From the NCBI GenBank assembly GCA_947176715.1, contig CAMWRR010000086.1, positions 1 through 7,626 of the forward strand: a stretch of 7,626 nt of DNA, in the 5' to 3' direction. The DNA comes from an uncultured Rikenellaceae bacterium (GTDB taxonomy: Bacteria; Bacteroidota; Bacteroidia; Bacteroidales; Rikenellaceae). The position numbers and the translations under genes were made by a program. How positions within the stretch are numbered: position 1 is the first letter of the stretch; each line of letters begins with the position of its first letter. A model generated the notes under the pieces. The model did no database searches. It saw nothing but the letters and a program-made list of their open reading frames with translations, and was not told the DNA's origin. Positions 1-5,580 of this stretch are shown here, piece by piece.

Positions 1-3
1 ACC

Positions 4-141
4 GAGCGGGCCGGAGCCTCCCCCCCATCGGAGGCCAGCAATAGAGATTAACGGTGCTATAAGCATTATTCGCTAAAAGTGCCTAACAGCATCTATAAAA
101 CCTCCAGCGAGATGCGGTCCCCCGCAGGCTCCGTCCCGCTC
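4..141 (-). ncRNA. Candidate structured RNA (rod-like fold)
   Basis: Positions 4-19 and 126-141 are complementary at 15 of 16 positions and close a 138-nt element. Inside it, further arms pair in nested order: 30-34 with 101-105, 41-45 with 92-96, 56-60 with 86-90, and 61-65 with 80-84 (one bulged base at 85), leaving a terminal loop at 66-79. Read as minus-strand RNA, the two inner helices each gain a G-U pair that would be an A-C mismatch on the plus strand. Positions 114-125 then form a 4-bp stem (GCGG/CCGC) with a GNRA loop (GGGA). This favours minus-strand transcription. The large asymmetric internal loop (20-29 against 106-125) recalls a 6S-like bubble, but the element is short for 6S RNA and I recognise no family. 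It could also be the leader or riboswitch of a gene beyond the left edge. The fold was made by eye. Confidence 0.4.
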
Positions 142-159
142 TCCGTCACTGCTTGAAAT

Positions 160-199
160 CAAAGCAAAGAAAATCACCCTCCGCACAAAAAGCGACAAA
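160..199 (-). promoter_or_regulatory. Possible weak promoter for the left-edge RNA
   Basis: On the minus strand, TTTCTTTG (165-172) resembles the Bacteroidota -7 element TAnnTTTG with one mismatch. A TTTG at 196-199 lies 23 bp upstream as a possible -33 element. Transcription would start near position 158 and run into the folded element at 141-4. The -33 candidate overlaps the terminator-like hairpin of the preceding gene, and the spacing is at the long end, so this is a weak call. Confidence 0.2.
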
Positions 200-211
200 C
201 ACTCCCGCCGC
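187..211 (-). terminator. Weak intrinsic terminator after the 226-1323 lipoprotein gene
   Basis: On the minus strand, GCGGC (207-211) pairs with GTCGC (192-196) around a 10-nt loop, including one G-U pair. It is followed directly by five T (187-191). It starts 15 bp past the stop codon of the lipoprotein gene. The 5-bp stem is short, so termination may be partial and could allow read-through into the structured element further left. Confidence 0.4.
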
Positions 212-225
212 AAAACGAAAATCAC

Positions 226-1323
226 CTATTTCTCAGTCGTCAACGATATGGCCCCGCATATCTCGGGAGAGGTCTCGCCTACCCATCCGCACTGCTGGTT
301 AATGGGGTTATAGACTCGTACGAATGTGATTTTATCCAACGCGACAGGATTACCGTCGGCATCTATGGCATCGCTTATATCGAACTTATTGCCACCTCTG
401 GTATCGGGGTCGTTGCCTACTACGGCATCGTAGTCGTCAGAGAAGTTATCGGCATAACCTACGCTCAACGTCTCGTGCGTCCAGTACTGAGCCTCGCCGT
501 CACCGCCCATGTTTTTGGCGTTATTCTTGAGCTTGGTGCCCCTGAAAACGAGCTTCTCGGGCACATTACCGTCGGCGAAATATCCCCCCAGAGGGTATAT
601 GCACTGCGAATAGAATTGGGCCACCTCCACCGTAGGTATCACACCGCTTCCGCCGAAATTGTCGGTCCATGATATATCCGATATGGCCGACAGGTCGTCC
701 GGACGATAGTAGGTTATCTCATAACCGGTACACTCCACCTCCTCGGCACGGTTCTCGCTCTTGAGCTCGTACCACGGCTCGTCATCGTCACGCACGCCGT
801 TACCGTTGGCATCGAACGCCACCTGCACTATGCCCGGCTCCGAATTGCTGTACTGCGGATATTGCGCATCGCCGAAAGCGTTGCCGAGTATCACGAAGTC
901 GACACCGTCGCGGTTGACCACATCGTGATTGAACCTGAATACTATGTAACCGCCGAATCCGCCTAACGACACCGTGCTCCTGCCGGCGTGCAGCTTACCG
1001 TCTTCCACAGTGTAAGCCAGCCTCTTGGCCGCCGCCATATCGGCAGTGGTGGTGTTGACGAACTGCCCCGGCGCCGGCAAGAACTCCAACACCTCCGATA
1101 TCCACTTTACCGGAGCTTCCGGATCGAACTCGACTCCGCCCTGACCCGGATTATCACCGCCCTGACCCGGCTGATCGCCTCCTCCGGGATTGTCGCTATT
1201 GCCGGGTTGCTCGGTGCTGCCACCGTTAACGGGAGGCTCCTCTCCTCCATCCGACGGTTTGCCGCAGGAGCACAAGGCAACTATCATCAAAGCCATACAA
1301 AGGCGCAGGGTTATCTTTCTCAT
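226..1323 (-). CDS. Putative surface lipoprotein, possibly linked to cobalamin uptake
   Basis: A 365-residue secreted lipoprotein. Residues 1-20 form an SpII signal peptide (MRK, hydrophobic stretch, LCSC), with the lipid attached at Cys20. Residues 21-64 are a flexible Gly/Pro/Gln/Asn-rich linker with the repeated unit GQGGDNPGQGG, as expected for a tether that lifts a domain off the outer membrane. The folded domain is about residues 70-365. It contains a 12-residue EF-hand/dockerin-like calcium loop (Asp171, Asn173, Asn175, Gly176, Glu182) and four Cys after the lipid site (198, 241, 345, 356) that could form disulfides. Motifs such as SEPGIVQVA, YEITYYRP and NKFDISDAIDADGNP recall a family annotated in Bacteroides as 'cell surface protein' or 'PKD domain-containing protein', some of which I remember near BtuB loci; that recollection is unverified. 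It is divergent from a B12-riboswitch gene but has a short leader with no riboswitch of its own. Biochemical function is unknown. Confidence 0.85.
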   Translation of the reverse strand: MRKITLRLCMALMIVALCSCGKPSDGGEEPPVNGGSTEQPGNSDNPGGGDQPGQGGDNPGQGGVEFDPEAPVKWISEVLEFLPAPGQFVNTTTADMAAAKRLAYTVEDGKLHAGRSTVSLGGFGGYIVFRFNHDVVNRDGVDFVILGNAFGDAQYPQYSNSEPGIVQVAFDANGNGVRDDDEPWYELKSENRAEEVECTGYEITYYRPDDLSAISDISWTDNFGGSGVIPTVEVAQFYSQCIYPLGGYFADGNVPEKLVFRGTKLKNNAKNMGGDGEAQYWTHETLSVGYADNFSDDYDAVVGNDPDTRGGNKFDISDAIDADGNPVALDKITFVRVYNPINQQCGWVGETSPEICGAISLTTEK

Positions 1324-1352
1324 AACAATCGAATTTTAATCAACGAATGCGG

Positions 1353-1383
1353 CAAATGTATAGCAATTTTCGATAAATACAAA
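1353..1383 (-). promoter_or_regulatory. Bacteroidota-type promoter of the 226-1323 lipoprotein gene
   Basis: On the minus strand, a perfect -7 element TACATTTG (1353-1360) is preceded by TTTG (1380-1383) with 19 bp between them, matching the housekeeping sigma consensus of Bacteroidota. Transcription should begin near 1346, leaving a leader of only about 23 nt before the ATG at 1323. That leaves no room for a riboswitch, so this gene is not under the direct B12 control seen for its divergent neighbour. Confidence 0.75.
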
Positions 1384-1617
1384 TTTATTTTATCGAGACC
1401 ACGCAAAAACACACCGTCAAACAAACGCAGACGGCTCAAAAATCAAAAATAACCGCAAAAACAACTTTTTAGTACAACATCCATGTTTTATGCTTCCAAA
1501 CAAAACTTTCTTGCCGACACCTACCAAACCCTCCTACCGGGACAGAGAGAGAGGAGCGCACCACATCTCCGAGCGTGCGTCACCTCGCACGACACGAACA
1601 TCGGGCAGACAAAAAAA
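1384..1617. other. Divergent intergenic stretch with no recognised gene
   Basis: This is the middle of the intergenic region between the two divergent lipoprotein genes. Open frames here are short, lack family features and cross promoters or the riboswitch, so I call no gene. The left part is A/T-rich. The only local structure noted is a 6-bp inverted repeat, CGTGCG (1574-1579) with CGCACG (1586-1591), around a 6-nt spacer, lying about 30 bp upstream of the riboswitch promoter's -33 box. It could be an operator or chance. Confidence 0.5.
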
Positions 1618-1650
1618 TTTGCATAATCGAATATTTTTTGTCTACCTTTG
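1618..1650 (+). promoter_or_regulatory. Bacteroidota-type promoter driving the cobalamin riboswitch transcript
   Basis: TTTG (1618-1621) and TACCTTTG (1643-1650, a perfect TAnnTTTG) are separated by 21 bp. The predicted start near 1651-1657 falls at the 5' edge of the riboswitch P1 helix, so the transcript begins with the aptamer. The agreement of promoter position with the aptamer's 5' end supports both calls. Confidence 0.75.
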
Positions 1651-1847
1651 CCGACGAAAGGTTTCCGCGAAGTCGTCATCGGCTTCGACACGGAATTAAA
1701 AGGGAATGCCGTGAAAATCGGCAACAGTTCCCGCTGCTGTAAGTTCTGAGGCTACGGCCTCTTCAGATCGGACACTCTTTTGCCACTGTCTTAACGATGG
1801 GAAGGCGATCCGGTCAGGAACAAGTCAGAAGACCTGCCTTTCGACGG
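1651..1847 (+). promoter_or_regulatory. Cobalamin (vitamin B12) riboswitch aptamer
   Basis: Several conserved class elements are present in order. The closing P1 helix joins 1651-1661 to 1837-1847 at 10 of 11 positions. The core GCCGTGAAAATCGGC (1708-1722) is followed by the CAACAGTTCCCGC segment. GCCACTG lies at 1782-1788. The 3' B12 box segment GTCAGAAGACCTGCC spans 1824-1838. In known members, binding of adenosyl- or methylcobalamin lowers expression of the downstream gene, usually for cobalamin uptake or B12-replacing enzymes. Here it precedes a single surface lipoprotein gene, 129 nt before its ATG. I see no hairpin followed by a U tract in that gap, so control is more likely at translation than at termination. 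Which cobalamin form it prefers cannot be read from the sequence. Confidence 0.93.
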
Positions 1848-1848
1848 T

Positions 1849-1884
1849 GATTTTGCAGACTGCGGAGAATGGTCTTGAAAAATC
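1849..1884 (+). promoter_or_regulatory. Hairpin just after the riboswitch (possible expression platform)
   Basis: Positions 1849-1854 pair with 1879-1884 and 1857-1860 pair with 1872-1875, with a small internal loop between and an 11-nt apical loop (1861-1871). It lies directly after the P1 helix and has no U tract, so it is not an intrinsic terminator. It may take part in the ligand-dependent switch, but no alternative pairing with the start-codon region is obvious by eye. Confidence 0.3.
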
Positions 1885-1976
1885 GTTTCAATCGACACAC
1901 CCATTGCGGCACTCGTACGAAAAGATGTAGAATCACTATAACAGCTTGATTTTACGTACTTTTTATACTCACGATC

Positions 1977-4175
1977 ATGAAAAAACTATCCCTTTTCCTG
2001 TCGTTGGGAGCGCTTCTGCTAACGGGATGCGCCAAGAACGACTACGAAAATTTCGGAGCCCCGGGCCAAAAGGCCATAGTGGCTGTCACGACTTCAGGCA
2101 TGGATGCCATGCGTAACGGCGACCTGATGGCTATACAGATCTATCGCGCCGACGAAGCCGATGACTACAAGCCCTACGCGCACGGCCTTTTCGACGCATC
2201 TTGCTCACCCAAGTTCAATGCCATAACCGGCGACAGCTACAAGATTACCGCCACCACTGTGCGTCAGGCCGACACCAAGATAGCCAAAACGGGCGATGTG
2301 TACGGCAAACCTTTCGCCACCGCTGCCACAGAGGGCTTCATCTACGATGACAGCGAGCTACAACTCTCATCGTCGGAGGTAGAGACTGCCGATGGCGGCA
2401 AATACGACCTCCCGAACATCGAGCGTTACTACACCGAGACATCCAAACAGATAAATTATCCGGGCCAGAAACTGACATTGGAGATGAAACCGGTATCGTT
2501 CAAGGTGACTACAACTCTCGACGACAACACCTTGGACGGCCTGAAACTCTCGGTCACCGGAGCGCCGGAGGTAACCTTCTCCAAAGAGGAGGCCGCCGCC
2601 TACAGGTCGACATACGGGGCCGAAGCCGCACGTTCTACCGTAACGACGTGGTATCAGGTAAAGGATATAGTTAAGGCATATTCGGCCACTGACGAGGAGC
2701 CGTATTCAGAGAGTTTCAGAATCACCCTCACCGACAAGAACGGGAAGATCATCTTCGAGACGAAGAACAACATAGAGGCCGGCACCGGCGACGACATCAG
2801 CATAACCGCCAACGAAGACGGGTATATAGTATTCGACAAGACGACCAGCGTTCCTGCCGAAAAGTTACTGACAGTCACCGACGACAACCTCTTCTACGGC
2901 GAGGTACCCGCAGGCACACAGAGACGTTACCGCGTGTCGATAGAGGCGCAGGAGCCCGACCCCGACATGGTCAAATGGTATGTCGACGGCACGCTAAAGG
3001 GCAAAGGCACGGACTTCACCTACACAACCGAGGCCGGCAACCACACCGTCAGCTACAAGATACCGGCCGAATACTCCGCCACCGGCTCGGAGATAACCAA
3101 GAGCGCGGCCGTCAACGTATGGACCTCAACCGGCATATACATCCTCAACGAGCCCAACATGACAGCAACGGAGACCACAAGAGGTATAAACCGTTACACC
3201 TACGGCTCCGCTACGGTAGAGCGTTTCGTAAAGGGCGACTACACAATGTTCGGCGCCACGGCCCAACACATAACCAACTGGGCCGGACACCTCTACGTAG
3301 TATCGCCCTACGTACAGTCGGGGGTATCGTTCTCGTCGTTCGACGCTAAAACAGGCTCTTTCGTCAAGGCTGCCAAATCGGTCAACGATGCCGCAACCTC
3401 GTCGCTACGCGCATTCGCAGGCGTATCCCCCACACAGGGCATCATAACATCGAAGCAAGGCGCATGGATAGTGACACTCGACAACGGCGACTTCGAGATA
3501 GGCGCCGACAAAATCAGTGGCACCGAGAGCGGAGCCGACAACGTGTTCGTGACGGACGGTACTGTTTTCATAATAGCCAACGGCAAAGCGCTGGCATACA
3601 AGGCCGAAGGGTTCACGGCATCGAGCGAGCCCAAGGTGTTGGGCGATGCCACCGTAGGTTTCGTACAGAGCAAAGACGGTTACGTGTGGGCGGCCAAAGG
3701 CGGCAACCTGTTGCGCATAGACCCGTATGAGCTCTCCGTAGAGACCGTTACAATAGGAGCCGAAATAAAATTCTCCTCATCTCCGTGGAAACAGGCGTCA
3801 TGGGTGGCATCCACCACAGAGAACGTCATGTATTTCACCAAAGACTCATGGGGCACGAGCAAAGAGGTCTACAAATACGACATAACCACCGGTACGCTGA
3901 CACCGCAGTTCATCGCCGCCGAAGCTATCGACAACTACATGCTCTACGCCACCTCTCTCTACTTCGACCCGCAGAAAGGCGAGCTGTTCTGTTCGGCCAT
4001 AAAAGGTTACGGAGCCAACTCGGCCTATAACGCCCTCTTCGGGTTCACCGGCGACGGCACGAAGACCACCGAGGTGCTCTATGACACCACCGACTCGGAG
4101 ATATACGGAGAGAAAGACATGTGGTTCCCGGCAATGATGTGTCCGATAAAGAATTTCGCCTCTCCGGTCAGATAA
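1977..4175 (+). CDS. B12-riboswitch-controlled surface lipoprotein with DUF5074/BtuG-like beta-propeller
   Basis: A 732-residue secreted lipoprotein. Residues 1-18 are an SpII signal peptide with lipobox LTGC (Cys18). Residues of roughly 30-300 are beta-rich and read like fimbrillin- or DUF4493-type sandwich domains (for example YPGQKLTLEMKPVSFKVTT), but I cannot name the family firmly. About 305-382 is a PKD/Ig-like domain (MVKWYVDG followed by FTYTTEAGNHTVSYKIP). From about 383 to the end is a repeat-bladed domain beginning GIYILNEPNM, the hallmark opening of DUF5074/YncE-like propellers. Recurring phrases include HLYVVSP, TVFIIANG, YVWAAKGGNLLRID and EVYKYD. BtuG, which caps BtuB and binds cobalamin at the cell surface in Bacteroides, is a propeller of this kind but much shorter. 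The cobalamin riboswitch upstream supports a role in corrinoid capture; this is inference. No btuB is adjacent, and a strong terminator follows, so the gene is probably monocistronic. The ATG at 1977 is the start that includes the signal peptide; no Shine-Dalgarno sequence is visible. Confidence 0.9.
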   Translation: MKKLSLFLSLGALLLTGCAKNDYENFGAPGQKAIVAVTTSGMDAMRNGDLMAIQIYRADEADDYKPYAHGLFDASCSPKFNAITGDSYKITATTVRQADTKIAKTGDVYGKPFATAATEGFIYDDSELQLSSSEVETADGGKYDLPNIERYYTETSKQINYPGQKLTLEMKPVSFKVTTTLDDNTLDGLKLSVTGAPEVTFSKEEAAAYRSTYGAEAARSTVTTWYQVKDIVKAYSATDEEPYSESFRITLTDKNGKIIFETKNNIEAGTGDDISITANEDGYIVFDKTTSVPAEKLLTVTDDNLFYGEVPAGTQRRYRVSIEAQEPDPDMVKWYVDGTLKGKGTDFTYTTEAGNHTVSYKIPAEYSATGSEITKSAAVNVWTSTGIYILNEPNMTATETTRGINRYTYGSATVERFVKGDYTMFGATAQHITNWAGHLYVVSPYVQSGVSFSSFDAKTGSFVKAAKSVNDAATSSLRAFAGVSPTQGIITSKQGAWIVTLDNGDFEIGADKISGTESGADNVFVTDGTVFIIANGKALAYKAEGFTASSEPKVLGDATVGFVQSKDGYVWAAKGGNLLRIDPYELSVETVTIGAEIKFSSSPWKQASWVASTTENVMYFTKDSWGTSKEVYKYDITTGTLTPQFIAAEAIDNYMLYATSLYFDPQKGELFCSAIKGYGANSAYNALFGFTGDGTKTTEVLYDTTDSEIYGEKDMWFPAMMCPIKNFASPVR

Positions 4176-4244
4176 CCGCTCCGGTCTATCGTACCCGCCC
4201 CCGAGGCGGACAATTTACAAAGCCCCCATACCTTATTATACACT

Positions 4245-4278
4245 GACGGCGTACCGAACACAAGGTACGCCGTCTTTT
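4245..4278 (+). terminator. Strong intrinsic terminator of the propeller lipoprotein gene
   Basis: A perfect 11-bp stem, GACGGCGTACC (4245-4255) with GGTACGCCGTC (4264-4274), encloses an 8-nt loop and is followed by TTTT. It lies 69 bp after the stop codon and ends the plus-strand transcript before the convergent pfk gene. Confidence 0.85.
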
Positions 4279-4295
4279 CATACTCCACCGGACAA

Positions 4296-4343
4296 CAAAA
4301 AGGAGAACCCACGGCCTCACAACCCGACACGCCGTTTTCTCCT
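4296..4343 (-). terminator. Possible second minus-strand terminator beyond pfk
   Basis: Positions 4301-4307 (AGGAGAA) pair with 4337-4343, and 4311-4315 (ACGGC) pair with 4331-4335, leaving a 15-nt apical loop and a small asymmetric internal loop. On the minus strand the structure is followed by a run of T opposite 4296-4300. It would catch transcripts that read through the pfk terminator at 4381-4400. The interrupted stem makes it less certain. Confidence 0.4.
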
Positions 4344-4380
4344 CAATATAGCGACACAACCGACATATAAAGTTGATTCA

Positions 4381-4400
4381 AAAAGGGGGCCATGCCCCCT
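4381..4400 (-). terminator. Intrinsic terminator fused to the pfk stop codon
   Basis: On the minus strand, a G-run arm pairs with the matching C-run arm (about 6-7 bp, nearly all G-C) around an ATG triloop, and a run of T follows. The first bases of the stem are the AG of the pfk stop codon TAG (4399-4401), so the terminator begins inside the coding sequence with no 3' untranslated spacer. Confidence 0.8.
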
Positions 4401-5502
4401 AGTCGCCGAAGCAGATGCCGACACCTTTGGCTGTCTCCACTATGTCGGAGTCGGGGTCTACGTAGTGCATCTTGCCGATGGCGTCGGTAAGGGGCACGCT
4501 GACAATGTCGGGATGGCGGTAAGAGACCATGCGTCCGAACTCGCCTTTCTTGACCAGCTCGAAGGCCTTGACACCGAACTGGGTGGCCAACACGCGGTCG
4601 TAGGCTATGGGTATGCCGCCGCGCTGGAGGTGTCCTAGTATGGTCTCGCGCACGTCGCCGCTGTCGAAACCGGCCTCTTTGATGGCACGGCTCACCTCGT
4701 AGGCCACGCCGCCCATACGGGCGTTCTCGTAGCCAACCTCGGTGGATGTGTGAGAGGTCTCCGTGCCGGCTATGGGCTTGGCCCCCTCGGCCACCACTAT
4801 GATGGCGGAACCGCGCCCCTTATGGTAACGCGACTTGAGCTTGGCGACCACTTTATTGACATCGTAAGGTATCTCGGGTATGAGACACACCTCGGCACCT
4901 CCAGCGATGGCCGCATGCAGGGCTATCCAGCCGGTGTGACGACCCATGACCTCGAGTATGAAGGTGCGGTTGTGAGAGGCTGCGGTGGTCACGAGCTTGT
5001 CTATGGCGTCGGTGGCTATCTGCACGGCCGTCTGGAAACCGAAGGTAAGGTCGGTGGCCGAGAGGTCGTTGTCTATCGTCTTGGGCACGCCCACTATGTC
5101 GAGACCCTGCTCGAAAAGCTTCTGCGATATGCGTTGCGAGCCGTCGCCGCCTATGCTTATGACCGCATCCACACCCATGAAGCGAAGTTTGCGTATCATC
5201 TCCTCTGAGCGGTCCACATACTCCCATTCGCCTGTGCGCTTGTTGAAGACCGGCCATGCGAAGGGACCCCCTTTGTTGGTGGTCTCTATGATGGTGCCGC
5301 CCTGATAGTGTATTCCGGCTACCGTCTTCTCGTCGAGCAGCTTTATCTCCGTAGGCTCCCACAGGATACCGTTGTAGGCCTGAATGCTTCCGAGCACCTC
5401 CCACTCCTCGTCGTCCTGAGCCGCACGCTTTACTATGCCGCGTATCACGGCATTAAGTCCGGGACAGTCGCCGCCGCTGGTCGATACCAAAATTCTTTTC
5501 AT
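4399..5502 (-). CDS. pfkA: 6-phosphofructokinase (group III-like, probably ATP-dependent)
   Basis: A 367-residue cytoplasmic enzyme of glycolysis that phosphorylates fructose 6-phosphate to fructose 1,6-bisphosphate. Visible family motifs: GGDCPGLNAVIRG at residues 10-22 (nucleotide loop), GGDGS at 118-122, PKTIDNDL at 140-147 with catalytic base Asp144, MGRHTGW at 186-192, PEIPYD at 209-214, and GHLQRGGIPIAYDR at 290-303. Gly121 (E. coli Gly104) argues for ATP as donor, while Lys141 (E. coli Gly124) is typical of PPi-dependent and group III enzymes. The Gly/Lys pairing matches actinobacterial-type ATP-PFKs. At 367 residues it is longer than the roughly 320-residue E. coli enzyme, as expected for that group. 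I chose the ATG at 5502 because homologues begin MKRILVSTSGGD; an in-frame TTG at 5541 would add 13 poorly conserved residues. It lies 78 bp downstream of the DoxX-type gene with no terminator between, so co-transcription is likely. Confidence 0.93.
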   Translation of the reverse strand: MKRILVSTSGGDCPGLNAVIRGIVKRAAQDDEEWEVLGSIQAYNGILWEPTEIKLLDEKTVAGIHYQGGTIIETTNKGGPFAWPVFNKRTGEWEYVDRSEEMIRKLRFMGVDAVISIGGDGSQRISQKLFEQGLDIVGVPKTIDNDLSATDLTFGFQTAVQIATDAIDKLVTTAASHNRTFILEVMGRHTGWIALHAAIAGGAEVCLIPEIPYDVNKVVAKLKSRYHKGRGSAIIVVAEGAKPIAGTETSHTSTEVGYENARMGGVAYEVSRAIKEAGFDSGDVRETILGHLQRGGIPIAYDRVLATQFGVKAFELVKKGEFGRMVSYRHPDIVSVPLTDAIGKMHYVDPDSDIVETAKGVGICFGD

Positions 5503-5580
5503 CGGTCGTATATTTTCTGCAACTTGACTATGTGATAACAACTTACGACACTAACAGGCAGAACAAGCAACTTCTCCCCA

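Noticed and set aside
4..141. tRNA, tmRNA, SRP RNA or a second cobalamin riboswitch at the left edge.
   Set aside because: No cloverleaf, no SRP core with GGAA loop, and no GCCACTG or B12-box segments on either strand.
988..1452. Plus-strand open frame of 154 codons.
   Set aside because: It is antisense to the lipoprotein gene and crosses its promoter; the composition reads as a shadow frame with no domain features.
1490..1724. Short open frames on both strands in the divergent intergenic region.
   Set aside because: They overlap the promoter and riboswitch, which explain the sequence better, and show no protein-like features.
4079..4330. Minus-strand open frame of 83 codons between the convergent genes.
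   Set aside because: It covers the plus-strand terminator and the end of the propeller gene and has no signal or motif.
4853..5404. Open frames opposite or out of frame within the phosphofructokinase gene.
   Set aside because: They are shadows of a gene with complete family motifs.
5503..5541. Upstream TTG start for the phosphofructokinase.
   Set aside because: The added 13 residues are not part of the family N-terminus, and an ATG sits exactly where homologues begin.
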